Source of the DNA: UBA937 sp031549725
GTDB lineage: Bacteria; Spirochaetota; Spirochaetia; Treponematales; Breznakiellaceae
Assembly: GCA_031549725.1 (NCBI GenBank)
Contig: JAVBPH010000012.1
Span: 109,414-173,413 of the forward strand
DNA: 64,000 nucleotides
Direction: 5' to 3'
The notes below the pieces were generated by a model. That model did not search any database. It was not told where the DNA came from and saw only the letters and a list, made by a program, of their open reading frames with translations. A program made the position numbers and the translations under genes. The first letter of the stretch is position 1, and every line of letters starts with the position of its first letter. Of this stretch, positions 44,514-53,451 are shown piece after piece.

Positions 44514-45464
44514 ATGAAGTATCATAACAAACTGAAATGGGCTTTGGTTTTATCCGGCGGCGGGGCAAAGGGCATCGCCCATGTGGGGGTCCTCAAGGCC
44601 CTGTACGATATGGGAGTACCCGAACCGTGTATGGTGGTGGGGACTTCCATGGGGTCGATCATCGGAGGCTTATATGCTGCAGGCATGTCCCCGGATGATA
44701 TTTACCGTTTTGCTGTGGAAAAATTTGACCTCAAGGAATATCTGGACAGTTTCGTTTACAAGCTGAACGGGCTTGTGGGAAAGGTTTTTCAGACAGGCCA
44801 GATTCTTGGAAACCTGGCCACCCGGTCCGGTATCGATTCGGGGCTTCATATTTTTAATCTTCTTGAAGAAATGACTTCCCGCAAAAAGATTGAGGACTGC
44901 CGGATTCCCTTCCGGTGCAATGCGGTTGACCTCTGTACCGGGAAGGAACTGGTATTCCGCACCGGTCCTCTGGCATTTGCCATGAGGGCTTCCATGAGTT
45001 TTCCCGGTTTTTTTGATCCCGTGAAATCCGAGGATATGTGCCTGGTTGACGGGGGGATGGCCAACAACCTTCCTGTTTACATTCCCAAGATGGAAGGAAT
45101 CAGAACAGTACTGGCTATTGATGTGGGAGGATTCAGTCCGTTGAAGGCGGATAATTTTATTACGGGCTCCCAGATTATTTACCGGTCTTTGGAGTTGGTT
45201 CTGCATAGCTGTCACCGGGAGATAAATCATCAGGCAAACCTGACTATCCATGCGTCGAACGAGGCAGGTCCCCTGGACTTCGATAAATCGAAACAGTTTA
45301 TAGATTTAGGCGAAAGGGTAATATATAATTATCGAAGAGACGTGGAAAAGTTTTTCAGCCGGGGTATGCCCGCCTATATTTCCAGAAGAAAACATAAGGT
45401 CTGCGGTATACTGGGAAATGAACCGGTATATAAGGAGTTGGAGGGTTTTGATGAACAGGCTTGA
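44514..45464 (+). CDS. Patatin-like phospholipase, RssA-type
   Basis: 316 residues, cytoplasmic. Oxyanion motif LSGGGAKGIAHVGVL (14-28), nucleophile Ser in GTSMG (near residue 45) and the catalytic Asp in VDGGMANNLPV (near residue 182) complete the Ser-Asp dyad. Members hydrolyse phospholipid acyl chains or act in membrane homeostasis. The start has only a weak ribosome site. Its stop overlaps the start of cysE by 14 bp, so the two are co-translated. Confidence 0.9.
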   Translation: MKYHNKLKWALVLSGGGAKGIAHVGVLKALYDMGVPEPCMVVGTSMGSIIGGLYAAGMSPDDIYRFAVEKFDLKEYLDSFVYKLNGLVGKVFQTGQILGNLATRSGIDSGLHIFNLLEEMTSRKKIEDCRIPFRCNAVDLCTGKELVFRTGPLAFAMRASMSFPGFFDPVKSEDMCLVDGGMANNLPVYIPKMEGIRTVLAIDVGGFSPLKADNFITGSQIIYRSLELVLHSCHREINHQANLTIHASNEAGPLDFDKSKQFIDLGERVIYNYRRDVEKFFSRGMPAYISRRKHKVCGILGNEPVYKELEGFDEQA

Positions 45465-46344
45465 TAAAAGCATTGAATCCCTGGTATCGGGTTATAAAGA
45501 ATACGGGGTGGTAAACCATTCCGGGGCGGTCAACCTTCCCAGCCGGGAAAGCGTGGTGGATATTCTGTATGACCTGGACGAAATCCTCTTTCCCGGATTC
45601 AGGGAAAAGGAAGACCTGGACCACGATAACCTGAAACTGTTCACCGCCGAAAGGGTGAACCGGCTGGCCCGGAAACTCATCCTGGAAGTGGAAAAGAGCA
45701 TTAGTTTTTCTTCCCGGAACGGATCGGATTCATATTCCTGCGGCCACGGAAGCTGCCATGCGGTAGCCCAGATCATCGTGGATGATTTTTTTGAATCCCT
45801 CCCGGAAATCCGCCGGGTTCTCCTGACCGATGTGGAAGCCGCATGCCGGGGCGATCCCGCTGCAAAAAGTGTGGAGGAGGTCATCCTTTCGTATCCCGGG
45901 CTGGATGCCATTACGGTCCACCGGCTGGCAAACTTTTTCTGGAACCGGGATGTTCCCCTTATTCCCCGGATGATGAGTGAAGTTGCCCATGGCAGAACCG
46001 GCATTGATATCCACCCGGGGGCAACCATCGGCGAATCCTTTTTTATAGACCATGGAACAGGGGTGGTGATTGGTGAAACCACGTTAATCGGGAAAAATGT
46101 AAAGATCTACCAGGGGGTAACCCTGGGCGCTTTATCGGTTAAAAAAGATGAGGCCGACCTGAAACGGCATCCGACCATCGAGGATGATGTCTGCATCTAT
46201 GCGGGGGCAACCATTCTTGGGGGGGCCACTGTTATTGGCCGGGGCAGTATTATCGGCGGTAATGTGTGGATCACCGAACCGGTCCCTGCGGAAACACTGG
46301 TGTATTCAAAAAGCACCGACCAGGAAATGAAACCGAAAAAATAG
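45451..46344 (+). CDS. cysE: Serine O-acetyltransferase
   Basis: 297 residues from the ATG at 45451 (GGAGGG upstream); an earlier ATG lies within the phospholipase gene. Acetylates serine as the entry to cysteine synthesis. The N-terminal helical domain is followed by a left-handed beta-helix with hexapeptide repeats: HPGATIGESFFIDHGTG near 188, VVIGETTLIGKNVKIYQG, and GATILGGATVIGRGSIIGG. The catalytic His-Asp region (DIHPG, HGTGVV) is intact. The usual C-terminal Ile that docks in cysteine synthase is not seen (it ends KPKK), so complex formation may be absent. Confidence 0.93.
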   Translation: MNRLDKSIESLVSGYKEYGVVNHSGAVNLPSRESVVDILYDLDEILFPGFREKEDLDHDNLKLFTAERVNRLARKLILEVEKSISFSSRNGSDSYSCGHGSCHAVAQIIVDDFFESLPEIRRVLLTDVEAACRGDPAAKSVEEVILSYPGLDAITVHRLANFFWNRDVPLIPRMMSEVAHGRTGIDIHPGATIGESFFIDHGTGVVIGETTLIGKNVKIYQGVTLGALSVKKDEADLKRHPTIEDDVCIYAGATILGGATVIGRGSIIGGNVWITEPVPAETLVYSKSTDQEMKPKK

Positions 46345-46388
46345 CTTTGTATGCGGTCCCTGCTGTGCTTTTATGCCGGACCCCGTCC

Positions 46389-46436
46389 GGTGGTTGAGGC
46401 TACTCGCCCTGGGCCTGTCGAAGGGTCGAAACCACC
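46389..46436. repeat. REP-like palindrome after cysE
   Basis: GGTGGTT (46389-46395) and AACCACC (46430-46436) arms, with GAGGC and TCGA at the loop edges and a 34-nt loop. Same family as 3681-3749 and 49110-49140. Confidence 0.55.
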
Positions 46437-46454
46437 TGATAAGAGGTGGTTTTT
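46430..46454 (+). terminator. Likely terminator of the phospholipase-cysE unit
   Basis: AACCACC, 8-nt loop TGATAAGA, GGTGGTT, followed by three further T. The left arm is shared with the REP-like palindrome, so two alternative hairpins are possible. Confidence 0.5.
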
Positions 46455-46564
46455 CCTGTATCGATCCGCTTCTTTCCTGGCAATCCCGGGGCTGATCCTT
46501 CATTCATAAAAGAAAAGTCCCCGTCCCAAACCAATTTTTTTACGGAAACTCCGGATGCCGGGCA

Positions 46565-48994
46565 TCAGTTTTTAATAACGATGTTTACCAGCTTATTGGG
46601 GACCGCAATCACCTTGAGGATTTCCTTGCCGTTTATCCATTTCCTGACCGCTTCCCGTTCAAGGCTTAACTTTTCCAGCTGGTCCCTGGGCATATCCACC
46701 GGAACGATAAAACTGTCCCGGATTTTTCCGCCCACTTGTACCACAATGGTAACCTCATCGTCCGCGGCAAGTTTTTCATCGTAAACAGGCCATCCGGTTT
46801 TTGATACCGATTCCTGGTGTCCCAGTTTTTCCCAGAGTTCCTCCGCCAGGTGCGGGGCATAGGGGCCCAGAATCTTTACCATGGGTTCCCAGAGCTTCCG
46901 GGGAAGTTTTTCCAGCTTGTTAAGTTCCCCGGAATAAACCATCATGGCGCTGATCGCCGTATTGAAATTAAGGGTGGCCGTATCTTCGGTGACCTTCTTA
47001 ATGGTTTTGTGGAGGAGCTTCACCAGTTCTTTTGGCCCTTCTTCATCGGTCACGGGTTTCTCACCCATGGCATAGAGCCGTTCCAGGAAACGGGAAACCC
47101 CCACGAGCCCCGCGGTAATCCAGGGCTTGGAAACCTCCAGGGGCCCCATGAACATTTCGTAGACCCTCATGGAATCCGCGCCGAATTCGCTGATAATATC
47201 ATCGGGGTTGATCACGTTTCCCCGGCTTTTGGACATCTTCTGGTTATCTTCCCCCAGGATCATCCCCTGGTTAACCAGACGCTGGAAGGGTTCAATGGTA
47301 TTAACCAGACCCAGATCGTAAAGCACCTTGTGCCAGAACCGGCTGTAGAGCAGGTGGAGCACCGCATGTTCCGTACCGCCCACATAAAGATCCACCGGGG
47401 ACCAGTATTCTATTTTATCCTTTCCCGCAAAGGCCTTATCGTTATGGGGGTCCATGTAGCGCAGATAGTACCAGCATGATCCCGCCCATTGGGGCATGGT
47501 ATTGGTCTCCCGTTTTGCGGGTCCTCCGCAGACCGGACAGGTGGTGTTCACCCATTCACCGATGGCCCCCAGGGGAGACTCGCCGGTACCGGTTGGCGCA
47601 TAGGACTGTACTTCGGGAAGGGTTAAAGGAAGCTGGTCCTCCCGGAGGGGCACAATTCCGTCCTTGGGACAGTGTACCACCGGGATGGGTTCACCCCAGT
47701 ACCGCTGCCGGCTGAATATCCAGTCCCTAAGTTTATAGTTCACCGCCTTCCGGCCGATCTTTTTTTCTTCCAGCCATGCGGTAATTTTCTGCTTGAATTC
47801 TGCAGTGGGCAATCCATCAAATTGACCGGAATTAACCGCAAATCCATCCGCGGAAGTACATTCCCCGGGGGGGCCTTCGGTTTTGGTTCCCGGTTTTTCC
47901 GTCACTACCTGAACAATGGGAAGATTAAAGGTCCTGGCAAATTCCCAGTCCCGTTCGTCATGGGCGGGAACAGCCATAATGGCGCCGGTTCCGTAGGATA
48001 TAAGCACGTAGTCGGCAACCCAAATGGGGATTTCCTTTTCATTTACCGGGTTGACAGCGTAAGCGCCGGTGAACACCCCGGTCTTGGTCTTGGCCAGGTC
48101 GGTCCGTTCCAGGTCACTTTTTTTTGCCGCATCGTCAATATATTTTTCCACCGCAGATTTCTGGTCCGGGGTGGTGATTTTTGCCGCCAGGGGATGTTCC
48201 GGGGAGATGACCATATAGGTCGCACCAAACAGCGTATCCGGCCGGGTGGTATAAATTTCAAGTTCCTCATCGTGGCCCTTGATTTTGAAGAAGACGTTGG
48301 CCCCCTCGCTCCGGCCAATCCAGTTCCGCTGCATCAGTTTTACCGGTTCGGGCCAGTCCAAAGTGTCCAGATCCTCCAGGAGCCGGTCCGCATAAGCGGT
48401 GATTTTCAAAATCCACTGCCGGATACGCTTCCGGGTGACTTTGGTTCCGCAGCGGTCGCAGGCGCCGTCCTTGACTTCTTCGTTGGCCAGGCCGGTCTTA
48501 CAGGAGGGACACCAGTTGATGGGCGTATCCGCCTCGTAGGCCAGGCCTTTCTTAAAAAGCTGCAGGAAAATCCACTGGGTCCACCGGTAATATTCCGGAC
48601 TGGAGGTATCCACCTCCCGGTCCCAGTCGTATGAGAAACCCAGGGCTTTGATCTGCTCCCGGAATTTATTGATGTTTGCCCTGGTGGTTACCGCGGGATG
48701 GGTCCCGGTCTTGATGGCGTAATTTTCCGCCGGAAGCCCAAAAGCGTCAAACCCCATGGGATGCAGTACGTTGAAGCCGTTCATCCTTAGGTACCGGCAG
48801 TAAATATCCGTTGCGGTGTATCCTTCGGGATGCCCCACGTGCAGACCCTGGGCAGAAGGGTAGGGGAACATATCCAGCACGTACCGGCGTTTATCCTTAG
48901 GGAAAGAAGCATCCTCCAAAGCCTTAAACGTTTTGTGCTGATCCCAGTATTTCTGCCACTTGGGTTCGATTGTCTCAAAGGGATATTTAGCCAT
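46565..48994 (-). CDS. leuS: Leucyl-tRNA synthetase
   Basis: Class Ia aminoacyl-tRNA synthetase, 809 residues, typical bacterial length. The HIGH-type motif is HVGHPEG (near residue 51), KMSKS is near residue 586, a zinc-binding pair of CxxC motifs is present (CPSC, CDRC, near 160-180), and the editing domain lies in between with its usual CTSADG segment. The C-terminal tRNA-binding domain ends at VNIVIKN. The upstream gap has no strong promoter motif. Housekeeping gene. Confidence 0.97.
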   Translation of the reverse strand: MAKYPFETIEPKWQKYWDQHKTFKALEDASFPKDKRRYVLDMFPYPSAQGLHVGHPEGYTATDIYCRYLRMNGFNVLHPMGFDAFGLPAENYAIKTGTHPAVTTRANINKFREQIKALGFSYDWDREVDTSSPEYYRWTQWIFLQLFKKGLAYEADTPINWCPSCKTGLANEEVKDGACDRCGTKVTRKRIRQWILKITAYADRLLEDLDTLDWPEPVKLMQRNWIGRSEGANVFFKIKGHDEELEIYTTRPDTLFGATYMVISPEHPLAAKITTPDQKSAVEKYIDDAAKKSDLERTDLAKTKTGVFTGAYAVNPVNEKEIPIWVADYVLISYGTGAIMAVPAHDERDWEFARTFNLPIVQVVTEKPGTKTEGPPGECTSADGFAVNSGQFDGLPTAEFKQKITAWLEEKKIGRKAVNYKLRDWIFSRQRYWGEPIPVVHCPKDGIVPLREDQLPLTLPEVQSYAPTGTGESPLGAIGEWVNTTCPVCGGPAKRETNTMPQWAGSCWYYLRYMDPHNDKAFAGKDKIEYWSPVDLYVGGTEHAVLHLLYSRFWHKVLYDLGLVNTIEPFQRLVNQGMILGEDNQKMSKSRGNVINPDDIISEFGADSMRVYEMFMGPLEVSKPWITAGLVGVSRFLERLYAMGEKPVTDEEGPKELVKLLHKTIKKVTEDTATLNFNTAISAMMVYSGELNKLEKLPRKLWEPMVKILGPYAPHLAEELWEKLGHQESVSKTGWPVYDEKLAADDEVTIVVQVGGKIRDSFIVPVDMPRDQLEKLSLEREAVRKWINGKEILKVIAVPNKLVNIVIKN

Positions 48995-49109
48995 AAAGTG
49001 AACTCCTAAATCAAATTTATTCCATAATACTAATCAAAGGCGGTGAATATCAAGGGACCGGGCAGCGGAGAAATGTATGTATAATTGATGTTTAGATGTC
49101 CCCGGAGCT

Positions 49110-49140
49110 CCCGGTGGTTGAGGCTCCCGAAACCACCGGG
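49110..49140. repeat. REP-like palindrome, 10-bp perfect stem
   Basis: CCCGGTGGTT (49110-49119), loop GAGGCTCCCGA (49120-49130), AACCACCGGG (49131-49140). The cleanest copy of this family in the window, placed between leuS and the methyltransferase gene. Confidence 0.7.
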
Positions 49141-49189
49141 AGTAGAAAGGCATTTTTCACAGGGACCATTCTTAAAACATTAAATGATT

Positions 49190-49798
49190 TTATTCTTTTA
49201 CCGCCGCAATATATGCCAGGGGAAAACTGGCCTTAATAATCTGGCTGTCCCTAATCATCCATCCGTTTTCTTTTATAAAATTGATATAACCCTCATATGT
49301 CCATTTGGAATAGGTTCTGAATCCGAACAATTCCATGGGTTTTTCCATAATCCGTTCGGTAATTCTTTCACTCCTCACAAAGGTGGGGGCAAACAATTTC
49401 CCCCCGGATTTGATTACCCGGCGGATTTCCCTTAGGGCTTTTTCCGGTTCCGGCATAATATGCAGGGCATTCGCAATAATCACCGCATCAAAGGCTCCAT
49501 CCTGATAATCCATGTTTGTGGCATCCTGGACAGCAAAGGACAGGTTTGCCCTGCTGCATTTTCCGGAGGCCCTGCGGATCATCTGCTCCGAAAAATCCGT
49601 GGCGATGAATTCCCCGCAGGCATCCGCCAAACCACAGGCAAAGATCCCGGTTCCTGCAGCCAGTTCCAGGACCTTCATGCTTGTATCCATTTCCTGCCTG
49701 ATGAGGGATATGGCTTCCCGGTAGGCCTTTTTGTCCTTACCCATAAAAAGATCATATATCCCTGCGGACTTATCCCAAAAACCCTGATTATTATCCAT
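49190..49798 (-). CDS. Class I SAM-dependent methyltransferase
   Basis: 202 residues. The SAM-binding motif I is VLELAAGTGIFA (near 44-55) and motif II/III includes DATNMDYQDGAFDAVIIANALHIMPEPEKALREI. The closest style is the UbiE/Methyltransf_11 group. The substrate is unknown; likely a small molecule or lipid, given the short C-terminal part. Followed by leuS on the same strand, 195 bp away, with a REP-like palindrome between. Confidence 0.88.
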   Translation of the reverse strand: MDNNQGFWDKSAGIYDLFMGKDKKAYREAISLIRQEMDTSMKVLELAAGTGIFACGLADACGEFIATDFSEQMIRRASGKCSRANLSFAVQDATNMDYQDGAFDAVIIANALHIMPEPEKALREIRRVIKSGGKLFAPTFVRSERITERIMEKPMELFGFRTYSKWTYEGYINFIKENGWMIRDSQIIKASFPLAYIAAVKE

Positions 49799-49815
49799 TT
49801 AATATCCCTGATGAA

Positions 49816-49944
49816 ACACTGATTAATGCCCATAGAACATTAATCAGTGTATTCTTTAATGTAGGCAATTCTTTGTGCAGCAAAGAATTGCGGAGGGAAC
49901 CGCTGATTGGTCGCATATTGCGACCAGTTTAATCAGCGGTTCCC
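49816..49944. repeat. Three tandem hairpins between methyltransferase and barrel-protein genes
   Basis: Stem 1: ACACTGATTAATG/CATTAATCAGTGT (49816-49828 and 49838-49850). Stem 2: GCAATTCTTTG/CAAAGAATTGC (49865-49875 and 49881-49891). Stem 3: GGGAACCGCTGATT/AATCAGCGGTTCCC (49895-49908 and 49931-49944) with inner GGTCGC/GCGACC. All stems are perfect. Stem 3 ends at the stop codon of the barrel-protein gene. CTGATT and AATCAG occur in stems 1 and 3. Confidence 0.7.
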
Positions 49945-51539
49945 TAAAAATAATGTCCCAGGCCAACATAGAGTTCCCGGTGGTCCCCGTCGGGCCATTT
50001 GCCTGTTTCAATAAATTCCCGCAGGTCCACACCAAAACTTACCCTGAAATAGGCTGTCCGGAAGGCAAAGGGATAGGTGGTTAATTCTATACCCGCGGTA
50101 ACGACCATATCTTCAAAATTAAAGGACCGGTTATTAACCGGATCCTGAACCAGGGCCATATCAATAAAAGGGGTTATGTGTTCTTCAAAGTTCATAATCC
50201 TTAACTTGGGATTGTTAAACCATATTGAAGGCATAAACCGGAAAAGCAGGAATGATTCCTGGAGGTTAAATGACAGCATATAATCGGCACATAATTTTTT
50301 GTCGGGTATTCCCCGGATGGCATCCCCGGCTTCATCATAATATTCATTAAACCATTGAGCCCAGCGGATCCTTCCTGAAAATCCCGTATACAGTGTAAAG
50401 ACCTCATGGTATATACCGGTTAGGAATAACTCGTTATCCCAGTCGCTGGAAAAGAAATTGTAGGTATTGCTGCTTTCAATGGCCGCCACCAGGCCCTGCC
50501 TGAAATTGCCAATCCAATTAACATCACCGAACCCCAGGTACTGTTTCAGGGTTGTTTCAAACCCCCGGCGGGAATCACCTATGTCCCCCCCGGGCCGGTA
50601 ATTAATGCTGAAATCCACCTCCGGGGTATACTCCAGTTCGCCAAAGCGGGACACCTGAAGTCCCGTGGGTATGTTCCACCGGGCTAGGGCCAGGGTGTTC
50701 AGGTACCACCCGTCTTTAAAATAATCGCCGTCGGATGCTTTGTCCCGGTCCTCATTTTCCTCGTTCACAAAAATTGATTCATATAACCCGAAGGTGAAGG
50801 TGGTCTCTTTAAAAGGCAGGTCCATCAAAAGACCAATGTGGTTATCGTAATAGGTAGGGGTGTTTTGCATGAATTCAAAATTATTTTCAAAATCAAAGGT
50901 CCAGACAAATCCCCCAAGTTCAAAGGGTACCAGCGCATCAAAACCAAAAACGAAACCATTGTTCCCGTCGGTATCCCTTTCATACCCGATATCCGCCTCA
51001 AAGGGATTCATGCTCCCCAGGAAGTTAAAATCCCTCCCGGCAAGGCTTAGGGAAAATCCTTCATTTGAATCGTATTTTGGGGCAGGAAATGCTATAAAAT
51101 TCCGGGAATCCTTAATAAAAATCACCAGATCCACCGGGATCTGGTGATTCTCGTCCGGCTCACCCAGGATGTATTCCAGTTTTGCTTCCTCAAAAACCCG
51201 CTGGTTATCCAGAAACTGTCTTTTATCGCCGATGTATGTATCCAGATTATTTGTGCCATAGATCAATGTACCCACCCGGATTTTCCCGGCTTTTTTTACC
51301 ACAAAGGGTTTTGTTTTTCCTTCCACATTAACTTCGATATTATTGATTCTGTAAACTGACTGGTCATCCGGGGGAGTCTGTTCCTCCCCACCGGTTTCAT
51401 TATTTGAAATACCGGAAGATGGGGAAACTTCCTGGTCCTTCTGCCCGCCCGCGGACAACCCTGCGGGGATGGAAGAGAAAAAAATCAACATTAATAAAAA
51501 ATATAAAGGACCGTTTCTTTTTTTTGATGGTTTATTCAT
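49944..51539 (-). CDS. Outer-membrane beta-barrel protein with POTRA-like N-terminus
   Basis: 531 residues with a signal peptide (cleavage near GLSAGG). A low-complexity Ser/Glu/Pro stretch is followed by about residues 64-135 (INNIEVNVEGKTKPFVVKKAGKIRVGTLI and following), resembling one POTRA repeat of BamA/TamA-type proteins. The rest has alternating amphipathic strands and ends in aromatic LYVGLGHYF, the usual terminal signal for barrel assembly. A single POTRA unit is fewer than BamA has. Role in outer-membrane protein or lipid export is inferred. Its start overlaps the aroB stop by 8 bp. Confidence 0.78.
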   Translation of the reverse strand: MNKPSKKRNGPLYFLLMLIFFSSIPAGLSAGGQKDQEVSPSSGISNNETGGEEQTPPDDQSVYRINNIEVNVEGKTKPFVVKKAGKIRVGTLIYGTNNLDTYIGDKRQFLDNQRVFEEAKLEYILGEPDENHQIPVDLVIFIKDSRNFIAFPAPKYDSNEGFSLSLAGRDFNFLGSMNPFEADIGYERDTDGNNGFVFGFDALVPFELGGFVWTFDFENNFEFMQNTPTYYDNHIGLLMDLPFKETTFTFGLYESIFVNEENEDRDKASDGDYFKDGWYLNTLALARWNIPTGLQVSRFGELEYTPEVDFSINYRPGGDIGDSRRGFETTLKQYLGFGDVNWIGNFRQGLVAAIESSNTYNFFSSDWDNELFLTGIYHEVFTLYTGFSGRIRWAQWFNEYYDEAGDAIRGIPDKKLCADYMLSFNLQESFLLFRFMPSIWFNNPKLRIMNFEEHITPFIDMALVQDPVNNRSFNFEDMVVTAGIELTTYPFAFRTAYFRVSFGVDLREFIETGKWPDGDHRELYVGLGHYF

Positions 51540-52623
51540 TTCCAGTGATTTCCTTCAGCAGCTGAATTGGTATGTTATCAGAAGATACAATACAAGCGCC
51601 GGACTTGTCGGGTACTACAAACTTCAGGCTTCCGTTTTTTTTCTTTTTATCATTCATCAGGGCATCCATGAATATCCCGGAATCCTGGCCTCCCGGATAG
51701 GGAACCCGGATTTCAAAGTCAAAGGATTCCAGGATCCTTTTTATCCGGTCAGACAGGTCCTGGCTGGTTATTCCCAGGGCAAGCCCTAATTCACAGGCCC
51801 GGGCCATACCCCAGGCAACGGCCTCTCCGTGGGTAACCGTTCCAAGACCCAGGGAAGATTCCAGGGCATGTCCGAAGGTATGCCCCAGGTTGAGCAGGGC
51901 CCTCCGGGTACCCCTTTCCTGGGGATCGGATTCCACAATGCGGCATTTAATCCGCACGGATTTTGCCACCACCTCCGCCAGGAATCCGGTTTTTTCCCGG
52001 ATCAGATCCGGGTTCCGGGAAAGACTGTCCAGGAGTTTCCTGTCCCCGATAATCGCGGTTTTGATAAGCTCCGCCAAACCCGATTTCCATTCCCGGTTTG
52101 GCAGGGTGGAAAGCACTTCCAGGGGCATGAAAATTTCCGCCGCAGGATAGAAGGTTCCAATGAGATTTTTTATTCCAAAAAGATCGAAACCGGTCTTTCC
52201 TCCCGCCGCAGCATCCACCATTCCCAGGAGGCTGGTGGAAACCAGGGAAACCCCGACTCCCCGCATATAAACAGATGCGGCATAGGCAGCCATGTCCGTC
52301 ACAACTCCGCCGCCGATACCCACAAAAAGACCGTCCCTGCCCAGTCCGTGATCCTTGGCTTTTTTCAGAATGGTTTCAACGGTTTCCCAACTTTTAAAAT
52401 TTTCCCCGGGGGGTAATACCGCCACAGGAAGTTTGGTTCCATTACTGATTTTTTCCGCCACATAAAGGGTATGCTCATCGCAGACCAGCAGGATCTTTTG
52501 GAAATTGGATGCATCCCCGCCTGCCAGATCTTCCAGGGAAGGAATATCCCTGGTAATGTATATCCGGCTGTCCGCACCGGAAAAGGTAAAATGAAAAGAA
52601 TCATATATATTATTTTTATTCAT
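51532..52623 (-). CDS. aroB: 3-dehydroquinate synthase
   Basis: 363 residues from the ATG at 52621-52623; a longer start would overlap the regulator gene. Second step of the shikimate pathway, NAD- and Zn/Co-dependent. Motifs: GGGVVTDMAAYAASVYMRG (NAD site, near 95), KTGFDLFGIKNLIG, and metal ligands in NLGHTFGHALE and HGEAVAWG. It sits in a tight minus-strand cluster with an 8-bp overlap at both ends. No other aromatic amino-acid gene is nearby. Confidence 0.94.
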   Translation of the reverse strand: MNKNNIYDSFHFTFSGADSRIYITRDIPSLEDLAGGDASNFQKILLVCDEHTLYVAEKISNGTKLPVAVLPPGENFKSWETVETILKKAKDHGLGRDGLFVGIGGGVVTDMAAYAASVYMRGVGVSLVSTSLLGMVDAAAGGKTGFDLFGIKNLIGTFYPAAEIFMPLEVLSTLPNREWKSGLAELIKTAIIGDRKLLDSLSRNPDLIREKTGFLAEVVAKSVRIKCRIVESDPQERGTRRALLNLGHTFGHALESSLGLGTVTHGEAVAWGMARACELGLALGITSQDLSDRIKRILESFDFEIRVPYPGGQDSGIFMDALMNDKKKKNGSLKFVVPDKSGACIVSSDNIPIQLLKEITGNE

Positions 52624-53200
52624 TATTCTGTCCCATAATAAGCTGCGATAGCTCAAGATAATCCGAATCAATGGGGAAATCTTTTCCATTCAGGTTTTCG
52701 GATAATACAATAAAAACATCATCTTTCAAAGCCGCTTTGGCCGTGTTCAGATCCACGACCTTTAAAAAGCTCAACCCTAACCTGGTTGAGGCATGTTCCA
52801 CAATAAAATCCAGGTCACTGATACCCACCAGGATTATAACCCCGTATCCTTTATCCTTTGCCCCCCATATTTCGGCTTCAATTAATTCCTTATAAAAAAC
52901 CACATTTTTTATGGTTCTTTTAAAATATTTATAACTCCTCCGGGCTATTTCATTGACCCCATCCAGGGTGATTAAATACTTTATGTTTCTGCTGTTCAGC
53001 CGTCTTATTTTTATCCACCCCTTATTGACCAGCCTTTTTAATATGGTATTGGTCATTCCCAGGGACGTTCCGGCGATGGCCGCCAGATCCCGCTGTTTCA
53101 GGATTAAATCATTGTTTTTTGATTCATAGATATGTTCCAGGATAATAAACTCGCTGTCTTCGCTTTTTTTAATTTCTCCTGTTTCCTTGGTTGATCCCAT
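52616..53200 (-). CDS. Winged-helix (MarR-like) regulator with C-terminal extension
   Basis: 194 residues from the ATG at 53198-53200; an earlier ATG at 53246-53248 is possible, and neither has a good ribosome site. The N-terminal winged helix (about residues 12-85; LKQRDLAAIAGTSLGMTNTILKRLVNKGWIKIRRL) resembles MarR-type regulators often seen near polysaccharide genes. The C-terminal part (VVFYKELIEAEIWGAKDKGYGVIILVGISDLDFIV) is an alpha-beta domain of unknown role. The partner gene aroB overlaps its stop by 8 bp. Confidence 0.72.
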   Translation of the reverse strand: MGSTKETGEIKKSEDSEFIILEHIYESKNNDLILKQRDLAAIAGTSLGMTNTILKRLVNKGWIKIRRLNSRNIKYLITLDGVNEIARRSYKYFKRTIKNVVFYKELIEAEIWGAKDKGYGVIILVGISDLDFIVEHASTRLGLSFLKVVDLNTAKAALKDDVFIVLSENLNGKDFPIDSDYLELSQLIMGQNNE

Positions 53201-53297
53201 GCATATAAAATACCATTTGTTCAATCTTTGAACAACTCCGGAGGGCATCAATTCAGAAAAATAATCAACAATCCCGCCTGCGAATAAATTGAAAATA

Positions 53298-53439
53298 GAG
53301 GCTTTTTCAAAATGTCAAATTTTGAAAAAGCAACCTTAGATGTAAGTGCAGAAAGAATACTATTTTATTTATGGGTAAGGAAAAAGCATTCTTTCTGCAA
53401 AAGCCATTTTCAAAACTAACCGAGTTTTGAAAATGGCTC
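53298..53439 (+). mobile_element. 142-bp three-hairpin element, copy 1 (MITE-like)
   Basis: Hairpin 1 GCTTTTTCAAAAT/ATTTTGAAAAAGC (53301-53331), core CCTTAGATGTA (53334-53344), hairpin 2 GCAGAAAGAAT/ATTCTTTCTGC (53348-53398), hairpin 3 GCCATTTTCAAAACT/AGTTTTGAAAATGGC (53403-53437). The ends GAGGC and GGCTC make imperfect terminal inverted repeats. No coding capacity. Confidence 0.75.
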
Positions 53440-53451
53440 AATATTCTATTT

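Noticed and set aside
47672..48634. Plus-strand ORF of 320 codons opposite leuS
   Set aside because: Shadow frame of leuS with no plausible start or domain.
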